A model generated the notes under the pieces. It did not search any database and was not told where the DNA came from. It saw only the letters and a list, made by a program, of their open reading frames with translations. A program made the translations under genes and the position numbers. From Mesoterricola silvestris (GTDB lineage Bacteria; Acidobacteriota; Holophagae; Holophagales; Holophagaceae), in NCBI RefSeq assembly GCF_030295405.1, contig NZ_AP027080.1, forward strand, positions 1-64,000: a DNA stretch of 64,000 nt, written 5' to 3'. Shown in pieces: positions 1 through 12,631 of this stretch (position 1 is its first letter; every line of letters begins with the position of its first letter).

Positions 1-100
1 CCCGAATCCAGACCGGAGTTCCGGGACCAACCCGACGCCAGGCCCGCTGCGGTTTTTTCCGTACCGGGCGCCGCCGGTTCACCGTCGAAAAGGGCTTCCC

Positions 101-1480
101 ATGCAAACGAACGATCCACATGCCCTCTGGGAAACCCTCCGCAAAGGCCTGTCCTCCCACCTCCCCGAGCGCACCTTCCACGACTGGATCGAGCCGTGCA
201 AGGCGGTGAACTTCGACGGGACGACCCTCCTGATCCAGGTGCCGTCGCCTTCCGCGCGCATCTGGATCGAGCAGCAGCTGGCCGAGGAATTCCACGACGT
301 CCTGGTCCAGTGCGACCTGGCCAACCTGCGCCTGGGCTTCATGGTCGCCGGCGACGCCAAGGCCCCCGCCCAGCCGGCCAAGACGAAGAGCACCCACGCC
401 GCCGTCCAGGAAACCCCCCTGGATTCACCCTTTCCCCAGGGTTTCCACCGCTACACGCTGGACCGGTTCGTGGTGGGTCCCAGCAGCCAGCTGGCCTTCG
501 CCGCCGCCAACGCCGTCGTTGAAAGCCACGGCAAGCCCAATTCCACCCTCAACATGAATCCCCTCTTCATCTATGGAGGATCGGGACTGGGCAAGACCCA
601 CCTGATGATCGGCATCGGCAAGGGCCTCCTGGCCAAGGCGCCCAACCTCAGGGTGGCCTACCTGAAAGTGGACAACTTCTTCAACGAGCTCACCATCGCC
701 ATCCGGGCCAAGAACACCGAGCCCATGCGCAAGAAATACCAGCAGAACGACCTCCTGCTCCTGGACGACGTGCAGACCCTGGGGAAGATGGAACGCACCC
801 AGGAGGAGATCTTCTACATCCTGGAGTACCTCCTCCAGTACGGAAAACAGATCGTCATCACCTCCGACAAGCCCCCCCAGCGCCTGGAAGGCCTCCACGA
901 CCGCCTCATCACCCGGTGCAAGTGGGGTCTCACCGCCGATATCCAGCCCCCCGATTTCGAGACCCGGGTCGCCATCCTGCGCAAGAAGCTCGATGACGAG
1001 GTCTTCAAGGACCTCCCCGAGGTACCGGAGGACGTCATCACCTTCATCGCCCACAAGGCCAAGGGCAGCGTCCGCGACCTGGAGGGGCTCCTGACCCGGG
1101 TGGTGTTCCAGAGCAGCTTCCTGGGCGTTTCCCCGAGCCTGGGCGTGGCCCAGGAGGCCTTCCTGGGCCAGACGGGCTCGGAGGCCACGGCCTCCATCTC
1201 CATGGAGCGCATCTGCCGCATGACGGCGGAAACCTTCAACATCTCCTTCAACGATCTGATGAAGAAGAAGACCCGCCAGCAGGTCATCCTCCTTCCCCGC
1301 CAGGTGGCCATGTACCTCTCGAGGGAGCTCACCGCCGCCTCCTTCACGGAAATCGGAAACAGTTTCAACGGAATGCACCATTCGACAGTCATGAACGCCA
1401 TCGAGTCCGTGAAGAACCGCATGCAGAAGGACGCCGATTTCCACAAGCTGGTGCACTCCCTCCTGAATAGCATCCAGTGA
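101..1480 (+). CDS. dnaA: Chromosomal replication initiator DnaA
   Basis: DnaA binds origin boxes and, as an ATP-bound filament, opens the origin and loads the replicative helicase. The 459-residue protein has the family layout. It has an N-terminal DnaB-interaction domain (about residues 5-70), a Pro/Ala linker, and an AAA+ core with Walker A GGSGLGKTH (about 160) and Walker B LLLLDDVQ (about 220), followed by the C-terminal DNA-binding domain (about 365-459). The box-reading loop, normally GGRDHTTV, reads NGMHHSTV here, so the Arg and Asp of the loop are replaced by Met and His, while the upstream PRQ arginine is kept. The ATG follows an AAAAGGG stretch. It is first in the dnaA-dnaN-gyrB-gyrA cluster, which marks the origin region. 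Confidence 0.98.
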   Translation: MQTNDPHALWETLRKGLSSHLPERTFHDWIEPCKAVNFDGTTLLIQVPSPSARIWIEQQLAEEFHDVLVQCDLANLRLGFMVAGDAKAPAQPAKTKSTHAAVQETPLDSPFPQGFHRYTLDRFVVGPSSQLAFAAANAVVESHGKPNSTLNMNPLFIYGGSGLGKTHLMIGIGKGLLAKAPNLRVAYLKVDNFFNELTIAIRAKNTEPMRKKYQQNDLLLLDDVQTLGKMERTQEEIFYILEYLLQYGKQIVITSDKPPQRLEGLHDRLITRCKWGLTADIQPPDFETRVAILRKKLDDEVFKDLPEVPEDVITFIAHKAKGSVRDLEGLLTRVVFQSSFLGVSPSLGVAQEAFLGQTGSEATASISMERICRMTAETFNISFNDLMKKKTRQQVILLPRQVAMYLSRELTAASFTEIGNSFNGMHHSTVMNAIESVKNRMQKDADFHKLVHSLLNSIQ

Positions 1481-1706
1481 TAAAAGGGGAGTTACTTTAC
1501 TTTTCCACAGCCCGTCCCGGGCCCCCCTGTGGACCCCGTGTGGAGAAGTCGCCCACGGGGCCTCCCACCCCGCCGCTGCCCCCCGCCAATCCGCAGCCCC
1601 GCCTCCGACACCCACACCTGCCCAGAGTCCTCTTTTCTCGATACACTAAGGGTTTGACCGTCATTTCCGCAGGTTGGCCCGCCACTCAGCATAATCAGGG
1701 TGAATC
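1481..1706. other. dnaA-dnaN spacer, candidate oriC segment
   Basis: This 226-bp gap has no convincing gene. It contains DnaA-box-like nonamers: TTTTCCACA at 1501-1509 and, on the opposite strand, TTCTCCACA (read as TGTGGAGAA at 1539-1547). Each is one base from the TTATCCACA consensus. A CTGTGGAC half-match lies at 1528-1535. The dnaA-dnaN spacer is a common oriC location. No long AT-rich unwinding element is obvious, and the origin could instead lie upstream of dnaA, outside the window. The altered box-reading loop of this DnaA makes box prediction less certain. Confidence 0.4.
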
Positions 1707-5377
<3,671 letters not shown>

Positions 5378-5408
5378 CATCCCTTGAAAACAAAGCCTTT
5401 TTCGCCCC

Positions 5409-5424
5409 TGTTCCACGTGGAACG
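5409..5424. promoter_or_regulatory. parS-like ParB binding site, gyrB-gyrA spacer
   Basis: The sequence is TGTTCCACGTGGAACG, a near-perfect palindrome that matches the bacterial parS pattern TGTTYCACGTGRAACA at all but the last base. It lies in the 60-bp gyrB-gyrA spacer. An identical 16-mer occurs at 15557-15572. Clusters of parS close to dnaA are bound by chromosomal ParB and help origin segregation and SMC loading. The assignment rests on the match, the repetition and the position. The parAB genes themselves are not in the window. Confidence 0.8.
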
Positions 5425-5437
5425 AATGGAAGCCTGA

Positions 5438-8050
5438 ATGACCCAGAACCAGCGAATCGAGCCCATCGAGATCGAAAAGGAAATGCGGAAGTCCTACCTT
5501 GATTACGCCATGAGCGTGATCGTGGGCCGGGCCCTCCCCGACGTGCGCGACGGCCTCAAGCCCGTGCACCGGCGCGTGCTCTACGCCATGAAGGAAGGCG
5601 GGAACGACTGGAACCGCGCGTACAAGAAATCCGCCCGCACCGTGGGCGACGTCATGGGCAAGTACCACCCCCACGGGGACTCGGCCATCTACGACACCCT
5701 GGTGCGCATGGCCCAGCCCTTCTCCATGCGCCATGTGCTGGTGGACGGCCAGGGCAACTTCGGTTCCATCGACGGCGACAGCGCGGCGGCCATGCGCTAC
5801 ACGGAGGCCCGCCTGTCCCGGCTGGCCAACGAGATGATGTCGGACCTGGAACAGGACACCGTGGATTGGGGTCCCAACTACGACGACAGCATGGAGGAGC
5901 CCCTGAGCCTCCCCACCCGCTTCCCCAACCTGCTGGTGAACGGCAGCCAGGGCATCGCGGTGGGCATGGCCACCAGCATCCCCCCCCACAACCTGCGGGA
6001 GTGCTGCAACGCCCTGGTGGCCCTGGTGGACGACCCCACCCTGGGCCTGGACGGGATCATGCAGTTCATCAAGGGCCCCGATTTCCCCGGCGGCGGCCTG
6101 ATGCTGGGCACGGAAGGCGTAATGGAGGCCTACCGCACCGGCCGCGGGCGTTGCATCGTGCGGGCCAAATCCCATGTGGAGCAGATCAAGCGGGCCGGAG
6201 ACCGGGAGCAGCTGGTCTTCACCGAACTCCCCTACCAGGTGAACAAGGCCACCCTGCTGGAAAAGATCGCCGAACTGGTGCACGAGAAGAAGATCGACGG
6301 CATCAGCGACCTCCGGGACGAAAGCGACCGGGAAGGCATCCGAATGGTGGTGGAGCTCAAGAAGGGCGAGGCCAGCGATATCGTCCTCAACCAGCTCTAC
6401 CAGCAGACCCAGCTCCAGAACTCCTTCCCCATCACCATGCTGTGCATCGTCAACGGCCAGCCCCGCATCCTCACCATCCGGGAAGTGCTGAAGGAGTTCA
6501 TCGGGTTCCGCCGCGAGGTGGTGACCCGGCGCACCCTCTTCCAGTTGCGCAAGGCGGAGGAACGGCACCACATCGTCATGGGCCTGCAGATCGCCCTGGA
6601 CCACCTGGACGCCGTCATCAAGCTCATCCGGGCGGCGGCCTCCCCCGAGGAGGCCAAGCAGGGCCTCATGGACGGCGCCTTCACCACCGCCGCGGCCATC
6701 AAGAAGAATCCCGGGCTCAAGCTCTCCGAGCGGCAGGCCCAGGCCATCCTGGACATGCGCCTCCAGCGCCTCACGGGCCTGGAGCGGGAGAAGATCCTGG
6801 AGGAGCTGCGGGAGCTGGAGCGGACCATCGCTTCCCTGAAGGCCATCCTCAACGACGACGGCCTCCTCATGCAGGTCATCCGGGAGGAGTTCAAGAGCGT
6901 CGCCGAGCAGTTCGGCGATGACCGGCGCACCGAGATCTCGGCCTTCTCCGGCAATATCCGCATGGAGGACGTGGTACCGGACGAGGAGATGGTGGTCACC
7001 ATGTCCAAGGCCGGCTACATCAAGCGCACCGCCCTGGCCGCCTACCGCCGGCAAAAGCGGGGGGGCAAGGGCAAGCTGGGCATGAAGACCAAGGATGAGG
7101 ATTTCGTCGAAAGGCTCTTCCTCACCAAGGCCCACGACACGCTCCTGGTGTTCACGGACCGCGGTTACGCGTACGCCCTGAAGGTCTACGATCTCCCCGA
7201 GGCGGCCGCCTCCACCCGCGGCAAGCACATCAAGAACCTCATCTCCCTCAAGGACGATGAAAAGGTCGTGACCCTCATGGCCCTGCGGGAATTCCCGGAG
7301 GACAACCACCTGATCTTCGCCACCGCCGACGGCACCGTGAAGAAGACCAGCCTCAGCGCCTACGCCAACATCCGGGCCAACGGCCTCATCGCCCTCAACA
7401 TCGACGAGGGCAACAGCCTGGTCTCGGTGCGGGTGTCCAACGGCAGCCAGCAGATCCTGCTCATCAGCGCCCTGGGCAAGGCCATCCGCTTCCCCGAGGA
7501 GGATGTGCGCGCCATGGGCCGGACCGCCACCGGCGTCCGGGGCATGCGCCTGGGCACGGGTGACGCCATCGTGGATATGGAAGTGACGGATTCCCTGCCC
7601 GATCTGCCGGAAGGGGAGGTCCCGGACGAAAGCACGGCCGCCCACGGCATGCTTCTCACGGTCACCGAAAAGGGTTTCGGCAAGCGGAGCCTCCTGCAGG
7701 ACTACCGGCTCCAGGGCCGGGGCGGCACCGGGGTCATCAACATCCGGGCCGGGGTCCGGAACGGCAAGGTGGTGGGTTCGGTCCTGGTGAAGGAGGGGGA
7801 AGGTTGCCTCCTCATTTCCCAGGAGGGCATGGTCATCCGGTTCAGCATCGATGGGGTGCGGAAAACCGGCCGGGCCGCCATGGGGGTCAAGCTCCTTTCG
7901 CTGCCTTCGGACGCCGATCGCGTGGTTGGCCTGGCCAAGATCGACGCCAGCGCCCAGGCCCTCGATGAGGAGGAAGACGGCGCGGAAGGCGAAAACGGCC
8001 AGCCAGGGCCCGACGAATCGGGCGAGCCCCAGAAGCTGGGCCTGGATTAG
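5438..8050 (+). CDS. gyrA: DNA gyrase subunit A
   Basis: This is the DNA breakage-reunion subunit of gyrase. The 870-residue protein starts with the conserved [20 protein letters not shown] block. The catalytic tyrosine lies in [11 protein letters not shown]. The quinolone-determining region reads [10 protein letters not shown], so Ser and Asp are at the positions that are wild type in susceptible bacteria. The C-terminal beta-pinwheel carries a GyrA box (QKRGGKG), which is needed for DNA wrapping, and the protein ends in an acidic Glu/Asp/Gly-rich tail. It follows gyrB after a short spacer that contains a parS-like site, so the two are probably co-transcribed. Confidence 0.98.
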   Translation: MTQNQRIEPIEIEKEMRKSYLDYAMSVIVGRALPDVRDGLKPVHRRVLYAMKEGGNDWNRAYKKSARTVGDVMGKYHPHGDSAIYDTLVRMAQPFSMRHVLVDGQGNFGSIDGDSAAAMRYTEARLSRLANEMMSDLEQDTVDWGPNYDDSMEEPLSLPTRFPNLLVNGSQGIAVGMATSIPPHNLRECCNALVALVDDPTLGLDGIMQFIKGPDFPGGGLMLGTEGVMEAYRTGRGRCIVRAKSHVEQIKRAGDREQLVFTELPYQVNKATLLEKIAELVHEKKIDGISDLRDESDREGIRMVVELKKGEASDIVLNQLYQQTQLQNSFPITMLCIVNGQPRILTIREVLKEFIGFRREVVTRRTLFQLRKAEERHHIVMGLQIALDHLDAVIKLIRAAASPEEAKQGLMDGAFTTAAAIKKNPGLKLSERQAQAILDMRLQRLTGLEREKILEELRELERTIASLKAILNDDGLLMQVIREEFKSVAEQFGDDRRTEISAFSGNIRMEDVVPDEEMVVTMSKAGYIKRTALAAYRRQKRGGKGKLGMKTKDEDFVERLFLTKAHDTLLVFTDRGYAYALKVYDLPEAAASTRGKHIKNLISLKDDEKVVTLMALREFPEDNHLIFATADGTVKKTSLSAYANIRANGLIALNIDEGNSLVSVRVSNGSQQILLISALGKAIRFPEEDVRAMGRTATGVRGMRLGTGDAIVDMEVTDSLPDLPEGEVPDESTAAHGMLLTVTEKGFGKRSLLQDYRLQGRGGTGVINIRAGVRNGKVVGSVLVKEGEGCLLISQEGMVIRFSIDGVRKTGRAAMGVKLLSLPSDADRVVGLAKIDASAQALDEEEDGAEGENGQPGPDESGEPQKLGLD

Positions 8051-8064
8051 ACAGTTGAACCACC

Positions 8065-8100
8065 GGCGGCGCGGGACCCCCCGGAGGGTTCCGCGCCGCC
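8065..8100 (+). terminator. Strong hairpin after gyrA
   Basis: GGCGGCGCGG (8065-8074) pairs with CCGCGCCGCC (8091-8100), and the inner GACCC pairs with GGGTT, giving a 15-bp stem and a 6-base loop. It begins 14 bases after the gyrA stop. The downstream U-tract is weak (GAATTTT at about 8115), so it may be an imperfect intrinsic terminator or an mRNA 3'-end stabiliser. Confidence 0.6.
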
Positions 8101-8193
8101 CGTGCGTCCTGTTGAATTTTCCCTGGCGGACCCCGGCGGGCCCGGGGAATCGGACCCATTCTTGGGGTGCCATCGGCGGGAAAGGAGGCTCCC

Positions 8194-8322
8194 GTGCATT
8201 TCCATGCCCCGTTCCACCCCTTCCAGCACCACCCCATGATCCCGGCGGCCTACGTGGCGAACCTGGTCCTGATTCTCCTGGGCATCCTGGTGGCCCTGCT
8301 CATGGGCCCCTCGGCTACTTGA
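8194..8322 (+). CDS. Small single-pass membrane peptide (42 aa)
   Basis: This reading frame starts at GTG 8194 behind an excellent AAAGGAGG at 8181-8188. It encodes 42 residues. The first half is His/Pro/Phe-rich (HFHAPFHPFQHH). The second half is one hydrophobic helix of about 17 residues (NLVLILLGILVALLMG), enough to span the membrane, followed by a short tail. It lies between gyrA and the convergent diguanylate cyclase gene and overlaps that gene's 3' end by 8 bp. No family is recognised. The ribosome site and the clean amphipathic split argue for a real gene. Expression is unproven. Confidence 0.5.
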   Translation: MHFHAPFHPFQHHPMIPAAYVANLVLILLGILVALLMGPSAT

Positions 8323-10414
8323 CCCAGGTGATCCGCTGGTCCTTGCGGCTCTCGGCCTTCAGCACGCCCTGGGCCACCAGTTCGGACACGTCCGGATAAC
8401 CCGCCATGATTTCCTGGAGCGGCGTCGGGGTATCCATGGCCTCGTGCACCCCGACCCAGGTGTTCCGGCCCATCGCCTTGGCCGCATAGAGGCACTGATC
8501 GGCCACTTCGGCCACCTTCTCCCAGGCCACCTTGGACGGCTCCCGGCGAAAGAAGGGGTAGGAGGCGAAGCCGATGGAGCAGGTCTTGTGGATCTGCACG
8601 CCATTGCCCAGGTCGAAGGGGAATTCCTCCACCCGGCTGCGGATGCGTTCGGCCACGACGTGGGCGTCCAGGCGGGACGTATGCTTGGCGACCACGAAGA
8701 ATTCCTCCCCGCCCCACCGGACCACGGTGTCCGAGTCCCGCATGGTCTGGGAGAGGATGCCGGCGAACTGCTTCAGGACGTTGTCCCCCGCGACGTGGCC
8801 GAAATTGTCGTTGACCGTCTTGAAGTGATCGATATCGATCATCATGAAAACCACGTCGATATTGGCGACCAGCCGGTCCTTGCCGCCTTCGGTGGTTCCG
8901 ACCCTCCTCATGCGGATGACCTGGGCGAGGTCCTCGGCGATGCGGGTGGTGAGGTAGCGGCGGTTGGCGAGGGAGGTCAGCGGGTCCCGGAGGCTCATGT
9001 CCGCGAGGGCCTTGTTGGCGGATTCCAGACGGCGGCGGCTCAGCACCAGCACCCCCGCGGTGCCGAACCCCAGAACCCCCAGGGCGATCCAAAGGATGCG
9101 CTGCCGGGCCTGATTCCGTCCGTCCCGGTGGAGGGCCTCGATCTGGAGCTGCTGTTTGTCGTTCTCGAAGGCGGCGCTGGAATCGGCGATCTGTTTCAAG
9201 TCCTGGGACTTCATGAGGGAATCGGACAAGTTCTTGAATTCCACCATGGTTTCGTAGGCCCTGCGGTAGTCCCCGGCGAAGGCGTATTCCTCGGCGAGGT
9301 TTCCGGTGATCTCGGCCGTGTCGTTGACGGCCTCGGTCTCCCGGAAATGGGCCAGGCCCTCCTGGATGGCCTTGAGCCCTTCGGCGCTGTTTCCCAGGCG
9401 GTTCAGGGCGATTCCGCGATTGACCTGACAGACGGCGACAGAACCGGCGTCCTGGGCGGCGGTGGCCAATTTCAGGGCCGCGTCGGCATATTTCAGGGTC
9501 GAGCGGTAGTCCTTCTTGCCCAGATAGACATCGGCCATATTGACCGAACAGACGAGCTTAATATTGGACGCATGAACCTTATCCGCAAGATCGACGGCAA
9601 TCTTCATTTCCGCCAGTTGGCGGGTGGAATCTCCGGAGGAGCCCAGGGCGTTGGCCAGGGAGAGATGGAATTCGGCCTGCAGCGCGAGGTCGCCCAGGCT
9701 TTCGGCCATGGCGATGGCAGCCCGGTGGGAGGCCACGGCATCCTCGAAGCGCAGCATGATGACGTACAGATAGCCCATCTGGTCCAGGATCCTGGCATGC
9801 CCGGCGGTGTCACCCACCTCTTCACTTATCCGCTGGGCCTTCTGGAGCACGCCGATGGCCTCGGGCAACCTCCCCAGGTTCCGTTGCGATGTGGCGAGGC
9901 TGCGGTAGGCGCGTTCCAGGAGGCGCCCCATTTCCAGATCCCGCGGGTTGTCCTTCCGGTAGGTTTCCAGGGCAGGAAGGAGGGCCTCCACCGTCTTCTT
10001 GGCCTCGGCGAAGCGTTCCGTCACCGAAAACAGGGAGGCGGCTTCCACCTCGAGGAGGAAGTGATCCCGCGGGTTGCCCGTGGCGCGGATCAGGCGCCGG
10101 GCGCGGTCGGCCAGGTCCCGGGAGGTCGCGAATTCCTTGAGGACGATGCCATCCTGGACCCGCCGGATGAGGAACCAGGTTTCCGCGGCGGGGTCCGGTT
10201 CCTTGGCGATGAGGGCCAGGGCCTCATCCTCCCAGGCCAGGGAGGCCGCGGGGTGGGTACGATTGTCAGCCTCGATCTTCTTCCTGAGTTCGTTCAGTTT
10301 GCGATTGGACCAAGGCGCGGTCTGGGCGCCCAGGCTGGTCGCTGGGAGCAGGCAAACCAGGGCCGGGACCCCAAGACACCAGGTGGCTGCGTTTCTGCGG
10401 AACCGTGAAGGCAT
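8315..10414 (-). CDS. TPR-containing membrane diguanylate cyclase (GGDEF)
   Basis: This is predicted to make cyclic di-GMP from two GTP at the membrane. ATG 10414 is chosen because it gives a proper signal peptide (MPSRFRRNAATWCLGV, then a hydrophobic core ending SLGAQ). An upstream ATG would add 22 unlikely residues. The periplasmic part, about residues 30-430, is a chain of TPR-like helices. One transmembrane helix (ILWIALGVLGFGTAGVLVL) precedes the GGDEF domain. The active motif RWGGEEF is intact, and RDSD lies in front of it, so the RxxD product-inhibition site is present. A tail of about 45 residues follows the cyclase. It is last in a minus-strand run after glyA, a receiver protein and a GGCT-like protein. 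Confidence 0.9.
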   Translation of the reverse strand: MPSRFRRNAATWCLGVPALVCLLPATSLGAQTAPWSNRKLNELRKKIEADNRTHPAASLAWEDEALALIAKEPDPAAETWFLIRRVQDGIVLKEFATSRDLADRARRLIRATGNPRDHFLLEVEAASLFSVTERFAEAKKTVEALLPALETYRKDNPRDLEMGRLLERAYRSLATSQRNLGRLPEAIGVLQKAQRISEEVGDTAGHARILDQMGYLYVIMLRFEDAVASHRAAIAMAESLGDLALQAEFHLSLANALGSSGDSTRQLAEMKIAVDLADKVHASNIKLVCSVNMADVYLGKKDYRSTLKYADAALKLATAAQDAGSVAVCQVNRGIALNRLGNSAEGLKAIQEGLAHFRETEAVNDTAEITGNLAEEYAFAGDYRRAYETMVEFKNLSDSLMKSQDLKQIADSSAAFENDKQQLQIEALHRDGRNQARQRILWIALGVLGFGTAGVLVLSRRRLESANKALADMSLRDPLTSLANRRYLTTRIAEDLAQVIRMRRVGTTEGGKDRLVANIDVVFMMIDIDHFKTVNDNFGHVAGDNVLKQFAGILSQTMRDSDTVVRWGGEEFFVVAKHTSRLDAHVVAERIRSRVEEFPFDLGNGVQIHKTCSIGFASYPFFRREPSKVAWEKVAEVADQCLYAAKAMGRNTWVGVHEAMDTPTPLQEIMAGYPDVSELVAQGVLKAESRKDQRITWVK

Positions 10415-10436
10415 AGATTCAATATACTGGGAACCT

Positions 10437-10874
10437 TCACTCCCCAAGGTATTCTTTCCAGTCCCCGGTGGGCAATTCAACCCCCTCCCGCTCCAGGCGC
10501 GTCAGGCGGTCAGGGGGAAAGACATAGACCCAGGCGCCAAAGCGGTGCCCCGAATCCAGGACCACCGGGATGACCCTCCGCTCGAAAAGGCCCCCCTCCA
10601 CGTCCTCCACCTGATCCAGATCCTCCAGGGCGCTGGCCAGGGATGCCTCGTCCTCGTAGCCGGCGAACTCCCCCGCGACCCAGCCCGGACCGGGGGGGCC
10701 GAGGGGCGGTTCGTCCCCGGGGACCAGGGCCGGGATGCCGTGGGCGGGGAGGTGGAATAGCCGGCCCGGAACATGGGCCCCGGTGAGGCCCTCGGGGTTC
10801 GTGCGCAGGAGCCAGGAATGGGCCCGCCCACCCTCGCGAAGGGCGCCGTAGACGAAGACCCCATCCGCCTCCAT
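10437..10874 (-). CDS. Gamma-glutamylcyclotransferase-like (AIG2/GGCT fold) protein
   Basis: The 145-residue protein opens with VFVYGALREGG, the family's nucleotide/glutamyl-binding YGxLR-like loop, and has the GGCT length. It also has the acidic LDQVEDVEGGLFERRVIPV segment, in which the Glu that normally acts as general acid/base is plausible. Family members cleave gamma-glutamyl peptides or gamma-glutamylamines to 5-oxoproline, but bacterial members are diverse and the substrate cannot be read from sequence. It lies 9 bp after the receiver gene and 22 bp before the diguanylate cyclase start, so it is probably co-transcribed with both. Confidence 0.75.
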   Translation of the reverse strand: MEADGVFVYGALREGGRAHSWLLRTNPEGLTGAHVPGRLFHLPAHGIPALVPGDEPPLGPPGPGWVAGEFAGYEDEASLASALEDLDQVEDVEGGLFERRVIPVVLDSGHRFGAWVYVFPPDRLTRLEREGVELPTGDWKEYLGE

Positions 10875-10883
10875 GGCCCGGAC

Positions 10884-11270
10884 TCACGGCTCCGCGGCCA
10901 GGAGCCGGCTCACCTGCTCCAGGAGGTCGCGGCTGCGGTAGGGCTTGGCGAGGAAGGCCCGGGTGGGGGTCGTGCGGGTCAGTTCGGGCCGGGTGTCCGG
11001 CGAGAAGCCGCTGCTGATGAGAATCCGGGTCCTGGGGCTGGCCTGGAGGATCCGGTCCATGACCTGGAACCCGTGGAGGCGGGGCATCACCAAATCGAGG
11101 ATGACCAGATCAAAGCCCCCCGCTGTTTCCAGGAACAGGTCGAGGCCGGCCTGGCCATCCACGGCTTCCGAAACGGTGTACCCGGAATTCTCCAGGATCT
11201 CCCGCGCCATCTCCCTGATCAGCGGCTCGTCATCCACCACCAGGATCCTGCCTTTGGCTGGGCTTGCCAT
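10884..11270 (-). CDS. Single-domain response regulator (REC)
   Basis: The 128 residues consist of one receiver domain and no output domain. The acidic pair follows ILVVDDEP, the phospho-acceptor Asp is in LVILDLVMPR, and the switch Thr/Ser and Lys are in ILISSGF and FLAKPY. Stand-alone receivers of this kind pass phosphate between proteins or regulate a partner directly. The gene lies between glyA and a GGCT-like gene and upstream of a diguanylate cyclase, so a link to c-di-GMP signalling is possible but unproven. No ribosome site is obvious at the ATG, which suggests translation in the wake of glyA. Confidence 0.9.
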   Translation of the reverse strand: MASPAKGRILVVDDEPLIREMAREILENSGYTVSEAVDGQAGLDLFLETAGGFDLVILDLVMPRLHGFQVMDRILQASPRTRILISSGFSPDTRPELTRTTPTRAFLAKPYRSRDLLEQVSRLLAAEP

Positions 11271-11288
11271 GGGAGGTTCCCTTGGGTC

Positions 11289-12533
11289 CTATTCGGGGAT
11301 GGGGAAGAGCCCGGTCTGCTCGAAGACCTCCTGGCGGATGCGGGCCGTGGAGGCCTCCTCCGCCCGGAAACGCAGGGCCAGGTCGATCCATCCCGCGATG
11401 CGCTCCATCTCGGGCTCCTTCATGCCCCGGGTGGTGATCGCGGGCGATCCGATGCGGATGCCCGAAGGCTTGAGGGGGGGGTTGGGATCGAAGGGGATGC
11501 CGTTCTTGTTCACGGTGATGCCGGCCTTGTCGAGGGTCTGTTCGGCCTCGTTGCCCAGGATGCCCTGCTGGAAGACGTCCACCAGCATCAGGTGGTTGTC
11601 GGTGCCCCCGGAGACCACCCGCCAGCCCTTGGAGGTGAGCGCCTTGGCGAGGGCCGCGGCGTTGCGCACCACCTGCTCCTGGTAGGCCTTGAATTCGGGC
11701 TTGAGGGCCTCGCCCAGGGCCACGGCCTTGGCCGCCACCACGTGCATGAGGGGCCCTCCCTGCACGCCGGGGAAAAGGGCCCGGTCCAGGTCCTTGGCGA
11801 AGCGCTCCTTGCAGAGCACGAGGCCGCCGCGGGGGCCGCGCAGGGTCTTGTGGGTGGTGGTGGTGACGAAGTCGGCGAAGGGGACGGGGCTGGGGTGGTG
11901 CCCGGTGGCCACGAGACCCGCGATGTGGGCCATGTCGACCATCATGAGGGCGCCCACTTCGTCGGCGATGGCCCGGAAGGCGGGGAAATCGAAGGTGCGG
12001 GAGTAGGCGGAGGCGCCCACGACGATGAGCTTGGGCTTGTGCTCCTGGGCCAGGCGGCGGACCTCGTCCATGTCCACCTTCTCGGTCTCCCGGTCCACGT
12101 GGTACCCGACGAACTTGTAGAGGATGCCGGAGCTGTTGAGGGGGTGGCCGTGGGTGAGGTGGCCGCCGTGGGCCAGATCCAGGCCCAGCACGGTGTCGCC
12201 GGGCTTCAGGATGGAGAAGTACACGGCCATGTTGGCCTGGGCTCCGCTGTGGGGCTGGACATTGGCGTGTTCGGCCCCGAAGAGCTGCTTGGCGCGGGTG
12301 CGGGCCAGGTCCTCGACGGTATCGACGTTGACGCAGCCGCCGTAGTACCTGCGGCCGGGATAACCCTCGGCGTACTTGTTGGTGAAATGGCTGCCCATGG
12401 CCTGCATGACCGGCCTGGACGCGTAGTTCTCGGAAGCGATGAGCTCCAGATGATGGCGCTGGCGCTGGACTTCCAGCTCCAGGGCCTGGAAGATGGCCGG
12501 GTCCGCGACTCGCAGGGCTTCGTACATGGGCAT
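11289..12533 (-). CDS. glyA: Serine hydroxymethyltransferase
   Basis: This PLP enzyme interconverts serine and glycine and charges tetrahydrofolate with a one-carbon unit. The 414-residue length is standard. Diagnostic segments are the [14 protein letters not shown] substrate loop, [13 protein letters not shown], and [14 protein letters not shown] with the PLP lysine. ATG 12533 is preceded by GAGGTGA at a good distance. The gene is divergent from purB across 98 bp that must hold both promoters. The pairing is sensible because both act in one-carbon and purine metabolism. Confidence 0.97.
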   Translation of the reverse strand: MPMYEALRVADPAIFQALELEVQRQRHHLELIASENYASRPVMQAMGSHFTNKYAEGYPGRRYYGGCVNVDTVEDLARTRAKQLFGAEHANVQPHSGAQANMAVYFSILKPGDTVLGLDLAHGGHLTHGHPLNSSGILYKFVGYHVDRETEKVDMDEVRRLAQEHKPKLIVVGASAYSRTFDFPAFRAIADEVGALMMVDMAHIAGLVATGHHPSPVPFADFVTTTTHKTLRGPRGGLVLCKERFAKDLDRALFPGVQGGPLMHVVAAKAVALGEALKPEFKAYQEQVVRNAAALAKALTSKGWRVVSGGTDNHLMLVDVFQQGILGNEAEQTLDKAGITVNKNGIPFDPNPPLKPSGIRIGSPAITTRGMKEPEMERIAGWIDLALRFRAEEASTARIRQEVFEQTGLFPIPE

Positions 12534-12631
12534 GGTGTCACCTCATAGGTTTCCGACTGAAATCTTCTCACAAGAAGGCCATAAAAGCGCGTTCCCGTCC
12601 GATCTGCCAAAATGAAGGGGAAAGGTGGCCC

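Noticed and set aside
425-1615. Long minus-strand frame opposite dnaA
   Set aside because: A shadow of the high-GC third positions of dnaA with no protein motifs.
8444-10408. Plus-strand frame opposite the diguanylate cyclase
   Set aside because: The minus strand has signal peptide, TPR and GGEEF motifs, while the plus strand has none.
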